This document shows, piece by piece, positions 25,240 through 38,107 of a stretch of 64,000 nucleotides of DNA. Made by a program: the position numbers and the translations under genes. The notes under the pieces were generated by a model that worked only from the letters and a program-made list of their open reading frames with translations, had not been told where the DNA came from and searched no databases. Positions within the stretch are counted from its first letter, which is position 1; every line of letters begins with the position of its first letter. Location of the stretch: positions 186,683,955 through 186,747,954 of the forward strand of contig CANTUZ010000001.1 of the NCBI GenBank assembly GCA_947846985.1. Direction: 5' to 3'. The DNA is from Fratercula arctica. Taxonomy: Eukaryota; Chordata; Aves; Charadriiformes; Alcidae.

Positions 25240-28114
25240 ATATTTTTTTCCAAAGCATCAAGACAGCCTCCAAATTAGACTATATGAGTGGGATTTCTTT
25301 TAGGAGCCACATTTCCCACTAAAAAAAAATAAATAAATTGATCTTTGAAGGAAATATGAAGTCTTCTAAAGCTTAATTCCTTTATTTATTTGTTTAAAAG
25401 TATTACTCATTAGAATAGTGAGATGATGGTTCGTTGTAATTATCAAAAGGATCCTAGTACTGAGGTGACATTTCAGACAAAACAAACACACTATGCTAAT
25501 GTGATCCCAACGCATGTATAGGTTTGTACGTATACATACACATATATATGTGCATAAACATGCCTAGAGGTACAGCCGAAATAGTTGTAAGAACATTGGA
25601 ATTAGTCTAAGTAGCCATTAGCTGTTATTTAACCTGGCCATCAAGGCAAGGCACTGTACACTACGGCACGATGAACCTTCCTTTTGCATAGGTGAAGTTT
25701 TCCATTCACTTGGTAAGCCTGAGTGGAGAACATCAATAGCTGGTCATTATGCACCATGTAAAATAATTTGATGCCCTATGATGCATACAGGCTAAGTAAG
25801 GCCATCTTAAATAATTTTTATTGTGGAATGATTTCTTCCATTACAGATTCTATGCACTGTAAAATAGCATGGGGCTGTAACAGTCACAAGCCAGTGTGTA
25901 CCCATGTATCTTGCTGCAGCAAACGGTTCAACGTGAAAATGAATCCTTTCTGGCAGGCTAAACTCACGGCCCTCTGTATTAGTGGCATCTGTTCTGGCAT
26001 GTGAATCAGCCTTGCTCTTAGTGGGTGCATGCCAAACAAGTAGAGGTTTCTAGGCAGCAATACATAATCTGTCCAGACCCACTCCCACAGCCCCCATGAG
26101 TGGATCCATTAAGTACAATTAGTCTTGTAATTAAGGGCCACAGTATTAAGCCCTTCAAGCGTTATTTTTTTTTCTTTTTGACAACACAAAATCAATCGTG
26201 CGGCAGCTTCCCTGACATACAGTCTTAGATCTCCATAAACAAAGTGCGAGGATTATAGCTAAAATGATGTGAAAGCTGGTAAAGCATGAGGTGCTCTTAC
26301 ACCAATTAAACTCATTCAGATCTGTGGAGAAAATAGGCATAAATAGAAGGAGAATAAGGCAGCGCTATGTATACACAACGGTGGTATGAAGGTGTAAAAT
26401 CGTGAGCTTTAAAGACAAGAATCTTTGGGTATTTTTGCCTAAGACATTTGCATGTGTTGGATATTTCCTGCTGGAATAAATTGCATCTTTTGCAGTGTCG
26501 GTAATTTCGGAAGCAGTGGTGTGAATTTTTGTATGGTCTTGGGAAACAGTGGATAGTTGTAGTACAAAGAAAAGTAGAGTGGAAGTTTTGTGGATTAATC
26601 AGCCACTATGTGATTTCCTGGGATCATCTGTGTGTGTTTACGGACAGAGAGGTAGGGACTGGGCTGATCTCAGTGACTTTGGGACGTAAATGGGCCATGA
26701 AACTGCCATGTCCTTTAAAAAGTTTTATTGTATTAAAATGTAATCTTTAAAGGGAAATAGCTAAACAGAAAAAAAGAAAGATAAATCAGTGTAATGTCAT
26801 CTAATATGAATCACCACAGAGCTAGCTCTGAATAGGACCCAGAGTTTAGAGACATTCAACAATGTTTGCGGACAAACCAAAGTGATCCTCAAAAAATGGC
26901 AGATGTCCTATAATCTGATCCTTTTTTACTTACAGCTAAAAGGTCAGGTTTTTGTCTGTTTGGTGGGGCACAATAGTTACTCAAATATTTTTACTAGCTC
27001 TGAAACCTTTTGGGGAGAAGAACACAAACCCAACCATACTGAAAAGCATTTAAAATATTGTTACTTATAAAATACAGTAGCAAAACCAGTTTTAAATTTT
27101 CTGCCATATTTCATCGTTTAATCAGTGCTTTTATTGCTTAATAGAGCACTTATTCTCAAAAAAAAAAAAAAACAAACCAAAGACCCAAACCACAACCAAT
27201 CGAAAAATCCTGCTGACCAACAGCAACATTACTGTAATAAAGACAAACCTTTGTGACATTACATTAAATCCTAGAAATCTGAGGTCGGATCCAACCTTAA
27301 GTCATGGTATAAAAAAATCTGAAGATCCTGTACAAATCAACCACATCAGCAGATTGTAAAAATCACCACAAAATCTGATACAGTATGACAGCGCTCGTGG
27401 TCTTGCTTGAGCTTCTGGTGCTTCACTTCTTCCTATGTGCTGTACCTGTGTTAGCAAGGAGGTTCTTCATGTACTCACAGGAACGCAGCTGGTGAATAGG
27501 ACTGAGTTTGTTAATGTCTGATTTAAAGTTAAACCAGCTGCCTTTTCTCAATTCCTCAGTCATCAGTGAAAAGGCAGGTAGAAAGGTGGGCTGATAGCAG
27601 CTCCCCCATTTAGGCGAGAGGAAACAAGTTAGGGGGGATTGTTGTCTTACCCTACAAGAAATACTGCTTGATAATCTCCAGGTGAGTTTACTGATGAGTC
27701 ATGTCTCAGTTAAACTTTGTGATTTGCCTACATGCTTTGAACAATGATACGAATGCTGCAAAGAGTAGCAGAATACAAGCCAAACCCTCTGCAGCTCAGA
27801 CTAGTTGCTGTGATGTCCTACTGCTAATAACCATTAATTTTCTGACTCTACAGAGCTTACACATGCAGAAATCCTCTAAATTTTCCTGACCCCTAGGGCA
27901 TTTAAGAACAGCAGCGTTTTACTTAAATCTGTAAGTGTTTGTGGTATATTGGCTTTAAGCACAGCAAGGACTGAGGTGATACTGCACATTCAAGAGCAGA
28001 AATAGTCCAGATATAGAATTTGCCAGGCAGCCTCCTAGTTGCTCGCAGATGCAGCTGCTTTGGGTTGGAGGCTGCAGCTGAAAACGAAGTGTGGCTGGAT
28101 GCAGCTTCTGAATA
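25240..28114. other. Unique non-coding sequence
   Basis: No gene or named repeat found. A short TA/CA-rich patch lies at 25528-25562, and an A-run at about 27159-27172. Short open frames (25768-26004, 26529-26750) are unrecognised. Confidence 0.45.
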
Positions 28115-28190
28115 TTGGGCCAGAACCCCAGCTGATGTATACTGGCACAGCTCCGCTGAAGTAGTTGTGGAAGTTTATGCCAGTTAGGCT
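28115..28190. repeat. Ancient palindromic MITE-like repeat fragment
   Basis: The left arm reads GGGCCAGAACCCCAGCTGAT, then TATACTGGCACAGCTCCGCTGAAG. The right arm (28165-28185) contains TGGAAGTTTATGCCAGTTA. This is the layout of an old palindromic amniote repeat, whose arms read roughly GGGCCAGATCCTCAGCTGGT ... CAGCTCCATTGAAG around a central dyad. The right arm is decayed. No transposase is present and I do not know a family name. Confidence 0.5.
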
Positions 28191-31100
28191 CTTGCTCAAG
28201 AGCTTTTCTGATGTGCTAACTTGGTGTTGTTGGCATTTGTCTTTATTGCTCTTCTGATCTAGATAAGATAACCCTGATTTCTTAAAAATGCAACATTAGC
28301 CTTACCCATGCAGGGGCTGTTTGTACGTGTGACAACACTGAAGTTAAAAAAAAAAAGTTGACAAAACTAAAATGCTACTTCAGTGTAGGAGAAATCTCAC
28401 ATGGTCACTTTATGTTAAGTTATCCGTGTTGCAAAAAAATAGCAGTGTTTGGATTGAGTGAAGTGTCATTTGTAGGGTGTATTTTGAAATATGGTGTATT
28501 TTGAAAGTGATGGACATCAACATTTCATCAGCTTTATATTACTGAAATATTTGGGGATTTCCTAATGGCTGTTAATAGCCAATGAGTATATATATTCTTC
28601 ACTACCTACTGGTCAGTAGACTATTAAGGAAATATGCTTCCATATATTTTGGGAATATAGATCAAGTCAAAACTATTTCCTCGGTTACTCAGTATCAGGT
28701 ATTTCTGATGAACAACTACTCAGGCTTCCTGATTCTAATAGTGCTTTGAAATGTGAAGATTTAATAATGCTTGTATATTATGCAGTATGCAGACTTCAAT
28801 GTTATAAATTAAAAATTGAAACCATTTACATGTCTGTATGCTAACTGCTTACCTTCTGTTCTGTATTGTATAAAACGTATCTTCTCAACACCTATTTCAG
28901 GTTGTTGGTATGAAAGGATTTAAAAATATTTTTTACTATGAAAACTGAAACTCAAAGTGAAAATACTAGTTCTGAAGAACTGGAAATATCTGACAATTTT
29001 AATTCTATTTGGAATGAGAGAGATTCAGCACTACAAAATAATCGTAGGATTAGTATTCAGCCTGCGACTATTCAGACTATTGCTCAGACAAAATGACAAA
29101 AACAAATGTGAAAGTTCTATGAAAAAACATGCAAGGCTGTGAAAGTCTAAGTACAGGGGACATATTCTTTAGTATCTATTCCCCATCTTTCTATGGTTTA
29201 ATCAAATACCATGGTAATAACTCGGATACTGTAAGACCTTTTACTAGCTTGCTCTGATGTTTCTCTGTCAAGGGCTAACTAATAGTTTTAGCTCTCCAAA
29301 GAACAACATAACAAAGATAAGGCAAATGCCAGGAAATGTATTCATTAAATAGTCAAGAGAATGCCAAGGACAAGCTCACTGTATAATGTGTTAGGAGAAC
29401 ATCAATATTTGAGAAAAGGAAGATGCTGCTTTGGTATAACATATTTGTGAAAACTGGAATAAGCATGTTTTAAGCAAGGCTTCTCTTTAATTATTGTCTG
29501 AGTTTCACATAAAGTCTGCTTCATCAACTGGATAAATATTTGACTGCTGTTCAGTAAATTGCATTAGTTTACTTTAACTGTATGCTCAGCCTTATTCAGG
29601 CATCCTACATTAGGCAATGTAGTGTGTAATGCATCTCTGCAGGTGACCAGAGCTATTCTCTGTATGAGGTAAATTAAAACTCATATTTTAAAAATTAAAC
29701 ATTCTTGCACTTCATGATTTCAATATTTAATTATAACCTGTGTCAGGGCCTAATCTCTGACTGAGTCAGGCATGAAATTAATCAAAAGCGAGGCAAAAGC
29801 TTAGCAGTTCTACTGCACTGTAAAAATAATTTTTTTCAGCGATTCTGAGATTCTTACAGAAGTTTTATGAGAGAGATGCTCGTGAGCATGTAGTTAGGGC
29901 AACAGTTAAAAGGTTAGAAAGTAGCCAAAATAATGATGATTTTTGCTGGTTGCCTTGAAAAAAACCCGGCAGGACAGTTTACTCCTGAGACGTGAGCGCA
30001 CTGAGGGTGTTGTAACGCTACAGATGTGATGAGGAAAGAAATCTTTGACTCTTTCTACATCTATTTCAGGAAGAAAGCTTAACAAAGCACAACTCTGTCA
30101 CTCTCATGGAAGTTGCATCAGGCTGCTAATACAGGACTAGATTTTATGTGAAGTTAAGAATACTGCAGCTATAAAGAATACAACTATATTTTACTTTGCA
30201 AAGTCCTTGTGCAAATTAATGTGCTGTAAATGAACTATTTCTGGTTATACTTTTTTGACTGATGGAAAAAGCTGGTGCGGAGCAGTGAGTTTCTTTTTCA
30301 CCGTGCATAATAACCTTATCTTTCCCCCCTTTTAATCTGCTCTTTTAAACTCCACAAGCTCCGCGCCAAACTTTGTAGCTGAGAAACAAAGGAAATGGTG
30401 AGGTGCTGAAAAAGGTTGAAAATAATTCCTGAAATTTCACAGAGTTCAGGCTTTTTCTGCAAGCTCATGAGATTGTGCTTCGGTTTTACATGAAAAACAC
30501 AGGTTTGGCTGGGTTTGGTTTATTTTGATGAATTTGTGTGTTTTTTGTGGCCTCAGCGTGTCCTGAATCATCCATAAAAACAGGAAGTGCAGATGTGGCC
30601 AACAGTAGTGGAAAAATTCCCAAACGGGCTCCTAAAAGCTGACTGAATTGCTTTTAGGCATAACAATATAAAGTATATAAATATGTTTGAACATACAGCG
30701 TAACTGGTAACTTTCTCCCATCCTGGCACAAAGCTGACTGTCTTCTGAAGGCAGTCAGGTAGCAGGACCGGCAATTTTATTTAGCTCAGCTCTATATTCT
30801 GCTCAGACACAGGCTGCCTTTGTGGTTTTAGGCTAATCATGTGTAACCTCCTTAGTTTTACCTGTTGTAAAACACTTCACATTGCTAATGATTTGTCTGA
30901 GAATTAGGAAGGTGTTTGGCATGTGAAAAATTTCTTATTATTGCTGGAAGAAAGATTTGGAAGGCGGTAGCTGAGCACGAACTTAGCTGCTGGTTTGTTT
31001 ATTTGGGAGAAGGAGCCATTCTAGCAGGCACAAGTCTTGAAGTGCTGCATTTTAAAAAGAAAAAAAATTTTTGCAGAGTTTATTCCTCTGAGCCTGTTGC

Positions 31101-34100
31101 CCAAGATGGCCAAGACCGAGTCTAGCCCTTGGTGATAATTCGAGAACCACCAACTTATACCCACTGTGTTCTTTTGTCAAGATTATCCCTTAGGCCTGAA
31201 ATCACACTGAATCGCATCACTGAGAATATTTTACACCCATTAAAGTACCTTGGCGAGTCACAACTAGAAATCTACCCGGCTTCACCTAGCCTCTTGCTCC
31301 CCACACATACACGGTATGAGACAGCTGGAGTTGGTATTGTGCCACTATCATTGCTTTAAGTGCAGGTAGGATCACTGCTTTCATTCCCCCCTAAAATAAA
31401 GTAAGTAATTGCAGACTAAATAATTCCCTCCTCTATTCAATCCAGTTGTCCTTGGGAAGCCAAATCTTGTGGGGGCTGTGATGACTTACCAGGTGGGGCT
31501 TCCCAGGCCTAGCTCTGCCTTGTTACCTGGGCTTAACTGAACCACCCCACTGAAACAGGATTTGCGGTCATTCACATACCTTCTGGTCAATCGACCAATT
31601 ATTTTAATGCCACGTACCCATCCTTTATAAGAAATTTAACTTTATGATAACATTTCAAAAAAATACAGAAATACTGCATGAAAAACAATCTATGTGATCT
31701 AATGCACTGGTAAAATAAATTATTACAAAGTATATTTTTTTTTAATAATGTTGGACAGCTTCCTTTATGTGACTCAAATATTACATTTAGTCATTGAGTT
31801 GAATCTGTTAAGAAAGGTTTAGCAGACTTTCTGACTATGTATTTTTAGTAGACTGGAATACAGTATAGAAATTCAGAAGCTTGTTTTTCAGTTGATTTAA
31901 GAACGTTTTGGTCACGTTAATATACTTTTCTGATTTCCTTCAGGCTTTTTGGGGTTCTTTGAGATTTGGAGTTCCTCTTGTACTTTTCGGTTACAGGATA
32001 AAATAGGTTTTTTTATAGGTTTCTAATGTGCAGTGAATGCAAATGATTTAAAGCAGTTTGGTAGGATTATATTAGCCAGCGTAACTGTTGCTGTCACTTG
32101 AGCCTCCCCAGCCTTTCCTCAGAGATGTCTCAGCTGTTGAACAGGCAGAGTCCACAAAAATTCTTCAAAATCAGAACCACGCATCTCATGCGTGCTGCTC
32201 CCTTTTCCACGTAGGGGAGAAAGATTTAGACCCAGGTCTAAGTCTTCAGAGAAAAGATATTTCTCTAACACATTGAATATAAAAGTCAATTTAGAACAGG
32301 CCCAACTTTTAAGTGAACTCAAATAATTTATTCTTTTTAAAATAAAGAATGTTATTATTTGTCTTTGACTTTTTTAGAGTTGAGTTGCTTTGCATTTTGT
32401 AAGCATTACACAATTAGATTTGTTAAAGCATTTTTTTCTCGTTTAAAGTGATACAGAATACACCGTAATCAGAATGATAGCTGCTTTGCCTATAAAACAA
32501 GATTAATGACAACGAGGGTATTGTTATAGTTATTGTTGTGCAGTAGTGGAAGATAGATGAAAAAGTAACCACTGTCTTTTTCATGCAATTCTAAAAGGCT
32601 TTTCTTAGCAGCCTGAATGTTATTTGGTGTAACACCCTATTTACTGGGAAACTTCAATAATTTCCCAATATTTTCCTTTCTAATAATGGCGTAAAACAAT
32701 TACAGTTTTAGGAGTTCTATAGCCCTCACTGCTCTAGAGGTTTCCTAAATATTTTCATTATCTGATAGAAAATGGCTTTCTGCTCAGTATACCATACAAA
32801 TCTGACCATGAAGTTACTTACTAGGGTAAGTGAAAGGTGTTGGTCTGTGCTTTTATTGCCCTATTTATGGAGTGATTGCTAAACCCAACAGTACCTTATA
32901 ACCTCATGAATAAATCATGGAATCAGTCACTGTATTTATAAAAATGTCTGATACTTCTTTCCAGTTTCCAGTATTTGAACATCTTTGGGTGAGTGAAATA
33001 TATAATTACTAAATGGTGAGCAAATAAAGTTATCAGAGCTGGCTTTTGTGGCTCAAAATGCTTCTAAGTAAGGGCTCCCCTGAATTAAGGAATGCTGAAT
33101 GGCAAAGCTAATTCATCGTGTCTACACACAAAACCACACATTCATATTTTCGTGCCTGGAGTTTACGGAGAGGCAAAAATCTCACATTTGAAGGCAGCTG
33201 TGTCACAGCGCTGTGCCTCCTACCCAACCCTGCCCTTCCTGCACAGTCTTCTGGACGGGAGGATGCGAAGCTTATAGCCATGATCAGAGCTGGCAGCTCC
33301 TTAGGCCGACTGTTGGAGCAGCAAAGCGGTTCCACCATGGGACAGTGACAGCACTGCTGACTGCACATCTGGTCCTGCTGCCTTCCCCCAGCTCCATCCC
33401 GCCCCGTGGCGTCAGGGGATGGGAGCCAGCAGGGACAGCAGTATGGCTGCACTGAGTTCATGTTCCTCTTTCCCCATTGAACCCTGGCTCCATCTGAGAG
33501 AGCAGTGAGATCTTCTTGCTAACATGCAAAGGCAGAATCAGAACCACGGCATATGGGTTGGGAAATCTAATGGTGCTGCCAGATCCTCAAAGTTTTGTCA
33601 TGCTCCCCTCGATGCTTACATTGGTATTGCCAGCTGTTTCCCACTGCATGGCTGAGTACTGCAAGGAAATGACTACAGCAACAGATCTCGTTAGATGCCA
33701 TACAAACACAATGCTGCATTAATGTCCCATAGACCCACACACTTGCTCTAAGCTGTTTTGTGCCTTTTATTTAGAGCTCCATCATCCCTTTTTATGACTT
33801 TATTAATGTGCTCCAGACAACTGTCACAATGATGGACAATGTCTCAATTATAAACAAACTGGCAGTACTCCCTTGGCTTCCTGTGTTACCTCTTCCAAAA
33901 AGACAGCTCCTGAACACCCAGTGGTCCTGGGCGTCTCACTGAGCCTGGACTTGCTGGTGAGTCCTGCAGGCGGTTGGAAAGATGCTGGGAGTGGTGTCAT
34001 TGGTACTCGCCCTTAGGCACTAACCAAATAACCAGTGGATCCTGTAGTAGGTACCACAAAGCTATGACCAAGGCTGTTCCTCTCGTTCACAGATCGCATA

Positions 34101-36670
34101 CGTGAGACACTGGGGAGCCACCACTTATGCTGGCTCTTTGACACCACAATGCAGGAATGTTGCTCCCGATTCAGCTCCTTCACACAGCTGGGCCAAAGCC
34201 CTGTTAACTCTCTTGTGCCTAGTGGCAGGACCATAGTTTTAAATGCTGGTTTCATTTATTAAAAGCAAGTAAAAAAATCTTGTAACAGAGACCATGTCTC
34301 CATATCGCTTTTATTGCAAGAGATTATAGCTGGTTAAATGATTGTTATACCCGTGTGTGGTACATATTTGGCTGTAAATAGTCCAATAATGTAAATAGGG
34401 CAATGATAAATTAGTTTTCATTTCAATGCACCAAAAAGTAAGTTTAGATGATTTACCTTGAAGGAAGTGTAAACATTTCCATGCAAATTGGGCCAACCTG
34501 GGACTCATTTGAAAAGGATATCAGAACATTTATTTCTTTAAATGTCGAAGATATCTAACCTAACACAACCTAGATTCAGTGCTTCAGACAAGCACAGACT
34601 GTTCCTTGGAGATCTTGTGAACAATTTCTCTCTATGTCTGATTTACAAGGTGTAATTTCTTATCTATCTCCAGCACTTGCTGCATTATTTCACTCCTTGC
34701 GAAACACTTGCTTGGATCCTATTTTGAATTGTTTTATGTCTTCCATGCTATTTTGTTGTATATTCAGGTGCCTGAAAGTAATTCACAAAGAAACATCTTT
34801 TAATATATGCAAGAATGTGTCTATATAATTTTATATATAAATAAAGTGCTAAAATTAGATACACAGCTAGGTAACTGAGATGTGGACTTTCACATCATGA
34901 CGTTTTTTGTGCACTGCTGGCACATTTTCAGTCCTTTTCAGAAATGACCTTCTGCCTTTGGATACACTAAAGCAAAGTAAACCAGGTAGTAATTCAGTGA
35001 AAAGTCCACATTTTTCATCTTTTTCACCCCTCTACACTCTAGTATTAAATGTGTACACTCTAATATTAAATTTAATGACTGATTGTTTTTGGAAGCATTG
35101 GCAGCATTCATCCTCTACCTGCTGGTACCCTTTCAGTGACAATTTCTGTGCTGTGAACGTTTTTAAGTAGTTCCTGATACATGAGAACAGAATGGACTCA
35201 AAATGTGGACAGTTTAAAATGCATGAAAAGGGAGTTGTCTTCATATGTAACATACACTTATCAAAACATCAGGAATGTATAAAAGTCACTTCTCAAGTAA
35301 CTGTAGTAGTATATATAGGTAAAAGTAAAATTTTCCATGTAAATGACAAAAACAAACCTACCGGTAGTCTCAAGCTTATTGTCAGATAACTGGAAATCCA
35401 TTTTCATTTAGATTATTTCAATTACTTGTTAATATTCCATTAATATTTGGAGGGTAGAACCAGTATGAGGGGCAAATACATTTTTTTCAGGGTTCTTCAT
35501 TATTACTGTCTTTCATCTCATGTAAAATATCTATTGACAAAGGGAAAAGCTGATTCAGAAACAGCGAATGGTTTCTACTGCATTTATCTTAAAAGACAGA
35601 ACCATTGGGTGACTATACCAAGTGAATATCAATCTTTGTTATTAGTTTCATCCTATGTTAGTCTCCACATCATGTGGACAACCTATTACTGCTTTTTTTG
35701 ATTGCCACTTATATCAGTGGTGTCAGTGGAAAGATATTAAAATTAATGAACTTACGGACTAAACAAGTTTGTCTCCGGTTCAGATTTAAGGCATATTGGC
35801 AAGGTAATGTGGGAGAATTCCCAGAGGCCAATAGACAGTATGTCTGTCATGTGGGGAAAAAACCCCTAGAAGATCTGAGTTTCAGAGCAGCATTTGAGCC
35901 AGTTTGGGGAAAGTTATGCATAGGATTGCAGTCTTTCTATTTCCATGAAAATACAGATCAGTGATCAGGTTATTTTTCCTTCAGTGACGTACTAACTTAT
36001 TCTCATCTGTATGTGGATGTAGACCTGTGTGATTGCATTAGGCTATTAGGATTCCCCAAGACCTCTCAACCTTTCTGATGTTTCCAGACTTCTGGAATCT
36101 TGGATGAAGTAGGATGAATCCTGCCCAAGTAAAACTTATAGTGGGAAAATCGTCAAGACCAGGGAAACTCAGGCATACAGTAGCTTTATTAAAGTTGTTG
36201 GCTTTTCTTCAGAATGTTTCCAATGAGAAACTCTGGTAAGAAAAAATGTAATATGTGATATTATGTCTGTGGAGAACTTGCATTGTTTCAAACCTGTATT
36301 ATTTTAAAAAAACAAATACCTCTCTATATCAAATTAACCTGTGTTGCTTGTCTTTTAAACTCCTCTGTATTAGTCATAATTGAAAAATTGTTGTCTCTGA
36401 GTTTAGCTTTTTTTCATATTTATGGTCAACAGAAAGCCAAAAGCGTAGTTATTTTCCTAGTATGTCTTGTTACTCTACTCTGCTGTTAACATTTATAATT
36501 CATATTCATTTTAAATAGCAAAAATTAAAGAATTATGCATTCATGTGACTGAAAGAACATTAAAACTTCCATTACCTCTGATTTCCAGCTAGGAGAGATG
36601 GCAATCTACAAAACAAAGTTACGACGATGTGGGACTTCGTTTCACATATCGAGAACATTCAATGCATAGC
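28191..36670. other. Long unique non-coding stretch
   Basis: No exon, RNA or named repeat in 8.5 kb. 33190-33480 and 33880-34230 are moderately GC-rich but unrecognised, with overlapping short open frames on both strands. 35447-35964 carries two consecutive unrecognised open frames; the second begins at GTG. An A-rich run lies near 28346-28356 and a T-run near 31735-31743. Confidence 0.4.
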
Positions 36671-36718
36671 TTAGTAGAGAAGTAGAGCTTAGAGAGTAGT
36701 AGAGAAGAAGTAGAGAAA
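36671..36718 (+). repeat. AGTAGAGAAG purine microsatellite-like tract
   Basis: Variants of AGTAGAGA(A)G are repeated about five times, giving a nearly all-purine plus strand apart from the T residues. This is a small imperfect tandem repeat with no other content. Confidence 0.7.
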
Positions 36719-37039
36719 TACTTTTACATCTCTTTATCTATGTCCTTTTGCAATGAATTTTGACTGATGTTTCTGTGGTGACTACAACAATAAAGTTTGA
36801 AAAAATGATCCTAAGGAAAAGCCTGTAGTGTATGTTTAGCTATGTTAATGCAGTGGCACTACAATAAACGAGAAGAATCAGGCTGCAAAACGTAAGTTGG
36901 CACGAAACAGTATTTAGAGTGCACAGTGGTCAATCATACTTGCTTCAATATAACTTATATTTGGCCCATATTTATTTGACAGTCTCTGTGATGTCATCTG
37001 CAAGTGGTGTCTGGGTTAGAGCAGTGACCCTCTGCTGCT
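36719..37039. other. Flank of the minisatellite
   Basis: Ordinary AT-rich sequence. The minus-strand open frame that runs through the 51-bp array terminates here, at about 36994. Nothing else is seen. Confidence 0.45.
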
Positions 37040-37765
37040 GGACCAGGTGCGGCAGCTGCTGGGTTCGGTGTTGAAGCTGGCGCTGGTGGATGCTGCCATG
37101 GTGGGGCATCTAGGGTCAGTGTTGAAGCTGGAGCTGGTGGGTGCTGCCATGGTGGGGCATCGAGGGTCAGTGTTGAAGCTGGAGCTGGTGGGTGCTGCCA
37201 TGGTGGGCCAGCTGGGGTCGGTGTTGAAGCTGGCACTGGTGGATGCTGCCGTGGTGGGGCATCTAGGGTCAATGTTGAAGCTGGAGCTGGTTGGTGCTGC
37301 CATGGTGGGGCATCGAGGGTCAGTGTTGAAGTTGGAGCTGGTGGATGCTGCCGTGGTGGGGCATCTAGGGTCAGTGTTGAAGCTGGAGCTGGTGGGTGCT
37401 GCCATGGTGGGGCATCAAGCGTCAGTGTTGAAGTTGGAGCTGGTGGGTGTTGCCATGGTGGGGCAGCTGGGGTCGGTGTTGAAGCTGACGCTGGTGGATG
37501 CTGCCGTGGTGGGGCATTGAGGGTCAGTGTTGAAGTTGAAGCTGGTGGATGCTGCCATGGTGGGGCATCGAGGGTCAGTGTTGAAGCTGGAGCTGGTGGG
37601 TGCTGCCATGGTGGGCCATCTGGGGTCGGTGTTGAAGCTGGCGCTAGTGGATGCTGCCGTGGTGGGGCATCTAGGGTCAGTGTTGAAGTTGGAGCTGGTG
37701 GGTGTTGCCATGGTGGGGCAGCTGGGGTTGGTGTTGAAGCTGGAGCAGCTGGGTGCTGCCACCCC
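37040..37765. repeat. 51-bp minisatellite, 14 units, no indels
   Basis: The anchor GTGTTGAAG begins at 37068 and recurs to 37731, a distance of 663 bases or exactly 13 periods of 51. There are therefore 14 units with no net length change. A typical unit contains GGTCAGTGTTGAAGCTGGAG, then CTGGTGGGTGCTGCCATGGT, then GGGGCATCGAG. Two main unit classes alternate irregularly: one has TCAGTG and GCATC, the other has TCGGTG and GCAGC or GCCAT. CCATGG/CCGTGG differences also occur. Because 51 is divisible by 3, several frames stay open. The minus strand is open from 37806 to 36994 and encodes 17-residue Pro-rich repeats such as APPWQHPPAPASTLTLD. That frame has no ATG, and TAA lies directly upstream. 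The array is GC-rich against an AT-rich background. Confidence 0.97.
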
Positions 37766-37800
37766 TCGGCACTGCAGGGCTCATGGACGTGATTGCAGCC

Positions 37801-37814
37801 ACTCACTTACCGTG
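37801..37814 (-). promoter_or_regulatory. Strong 5' splice-site-like sequence
   Basis: On the minus strand this reads CACG|GTAAGTGAGT, an excellent match to the vertebrate splice donor consensus. It sits about 45 bases before the 51-bp array in the minus direction. The sequence before it (37815-37860 in plus coordinates) is more GC-rich than average and could be exonic. A match this good can arise by chance and no acceptor partner has been identified. Confidence 0.3.
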
Positions 37815-38107
37815 GCAGCGGCTACCTCCCTTCGCTGCATCATTGCTGGCAGTGTTTTGTGCCTTTTATTTTACTCTAGCAAGTCAACAAAGACAGGCTT
37901 AGAGGCTGGACAAAACCTGACTCTACACATAAGACATATAAAGCAGAATTAGGCAGTTCCGTCGGTGGCCTCTAATTGGCTCCATTTATCAGCCAAATAG
38001 TAAGCAAGTAACATGCCGTGGACAATGTCTTGCTGTTGGCTTTGGTTTTAGCTTTTTAATATATACTGGCACGAAGCACGCCAGAAGACCTTACAGGCTG
38101 CCAGACT
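37815..38107. other. Unique sequence between minisatellite and MIR
   Basis: No gene or repeat recognised. It holds the putative exonic side of the minus-strand donor-like site and a TTTTATTTTA word, which is an AATAAA-like signal when read on the minus strand. Confidence 0.4.

Noticed and set aside
33190..34230. GC-rich stretch considered as an LTR or exon
   Set aside because: No TG...CA ends with target duplication, no TATA or polyadenylation arrangement, and no recognisable protein in any frame.
35447..35964. Two consecutive open frames resembling a small two-exon gene
   Set aside because: The second starts at GTG, they overlap out of frame, no splice sites join them sensibly and no similarity is seen.
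37047..37520. 157-codon plus-strand repeat protein
   Set aside because: A shadow of the same tandem array starting at GTG. It ends as soon as a unit variant creates TGA.
36994..37806. 270-codon Pro-rich open frame on the minus strand as a protein gene
   Set aside because: It begins at GTG directly after an in-frame TAA and contains no ATG. Openness follows from a stop-free 51-bp unit whose length is a multiple of 3, and other frames in the array are also open. Kept only as a property of the minisatellite.
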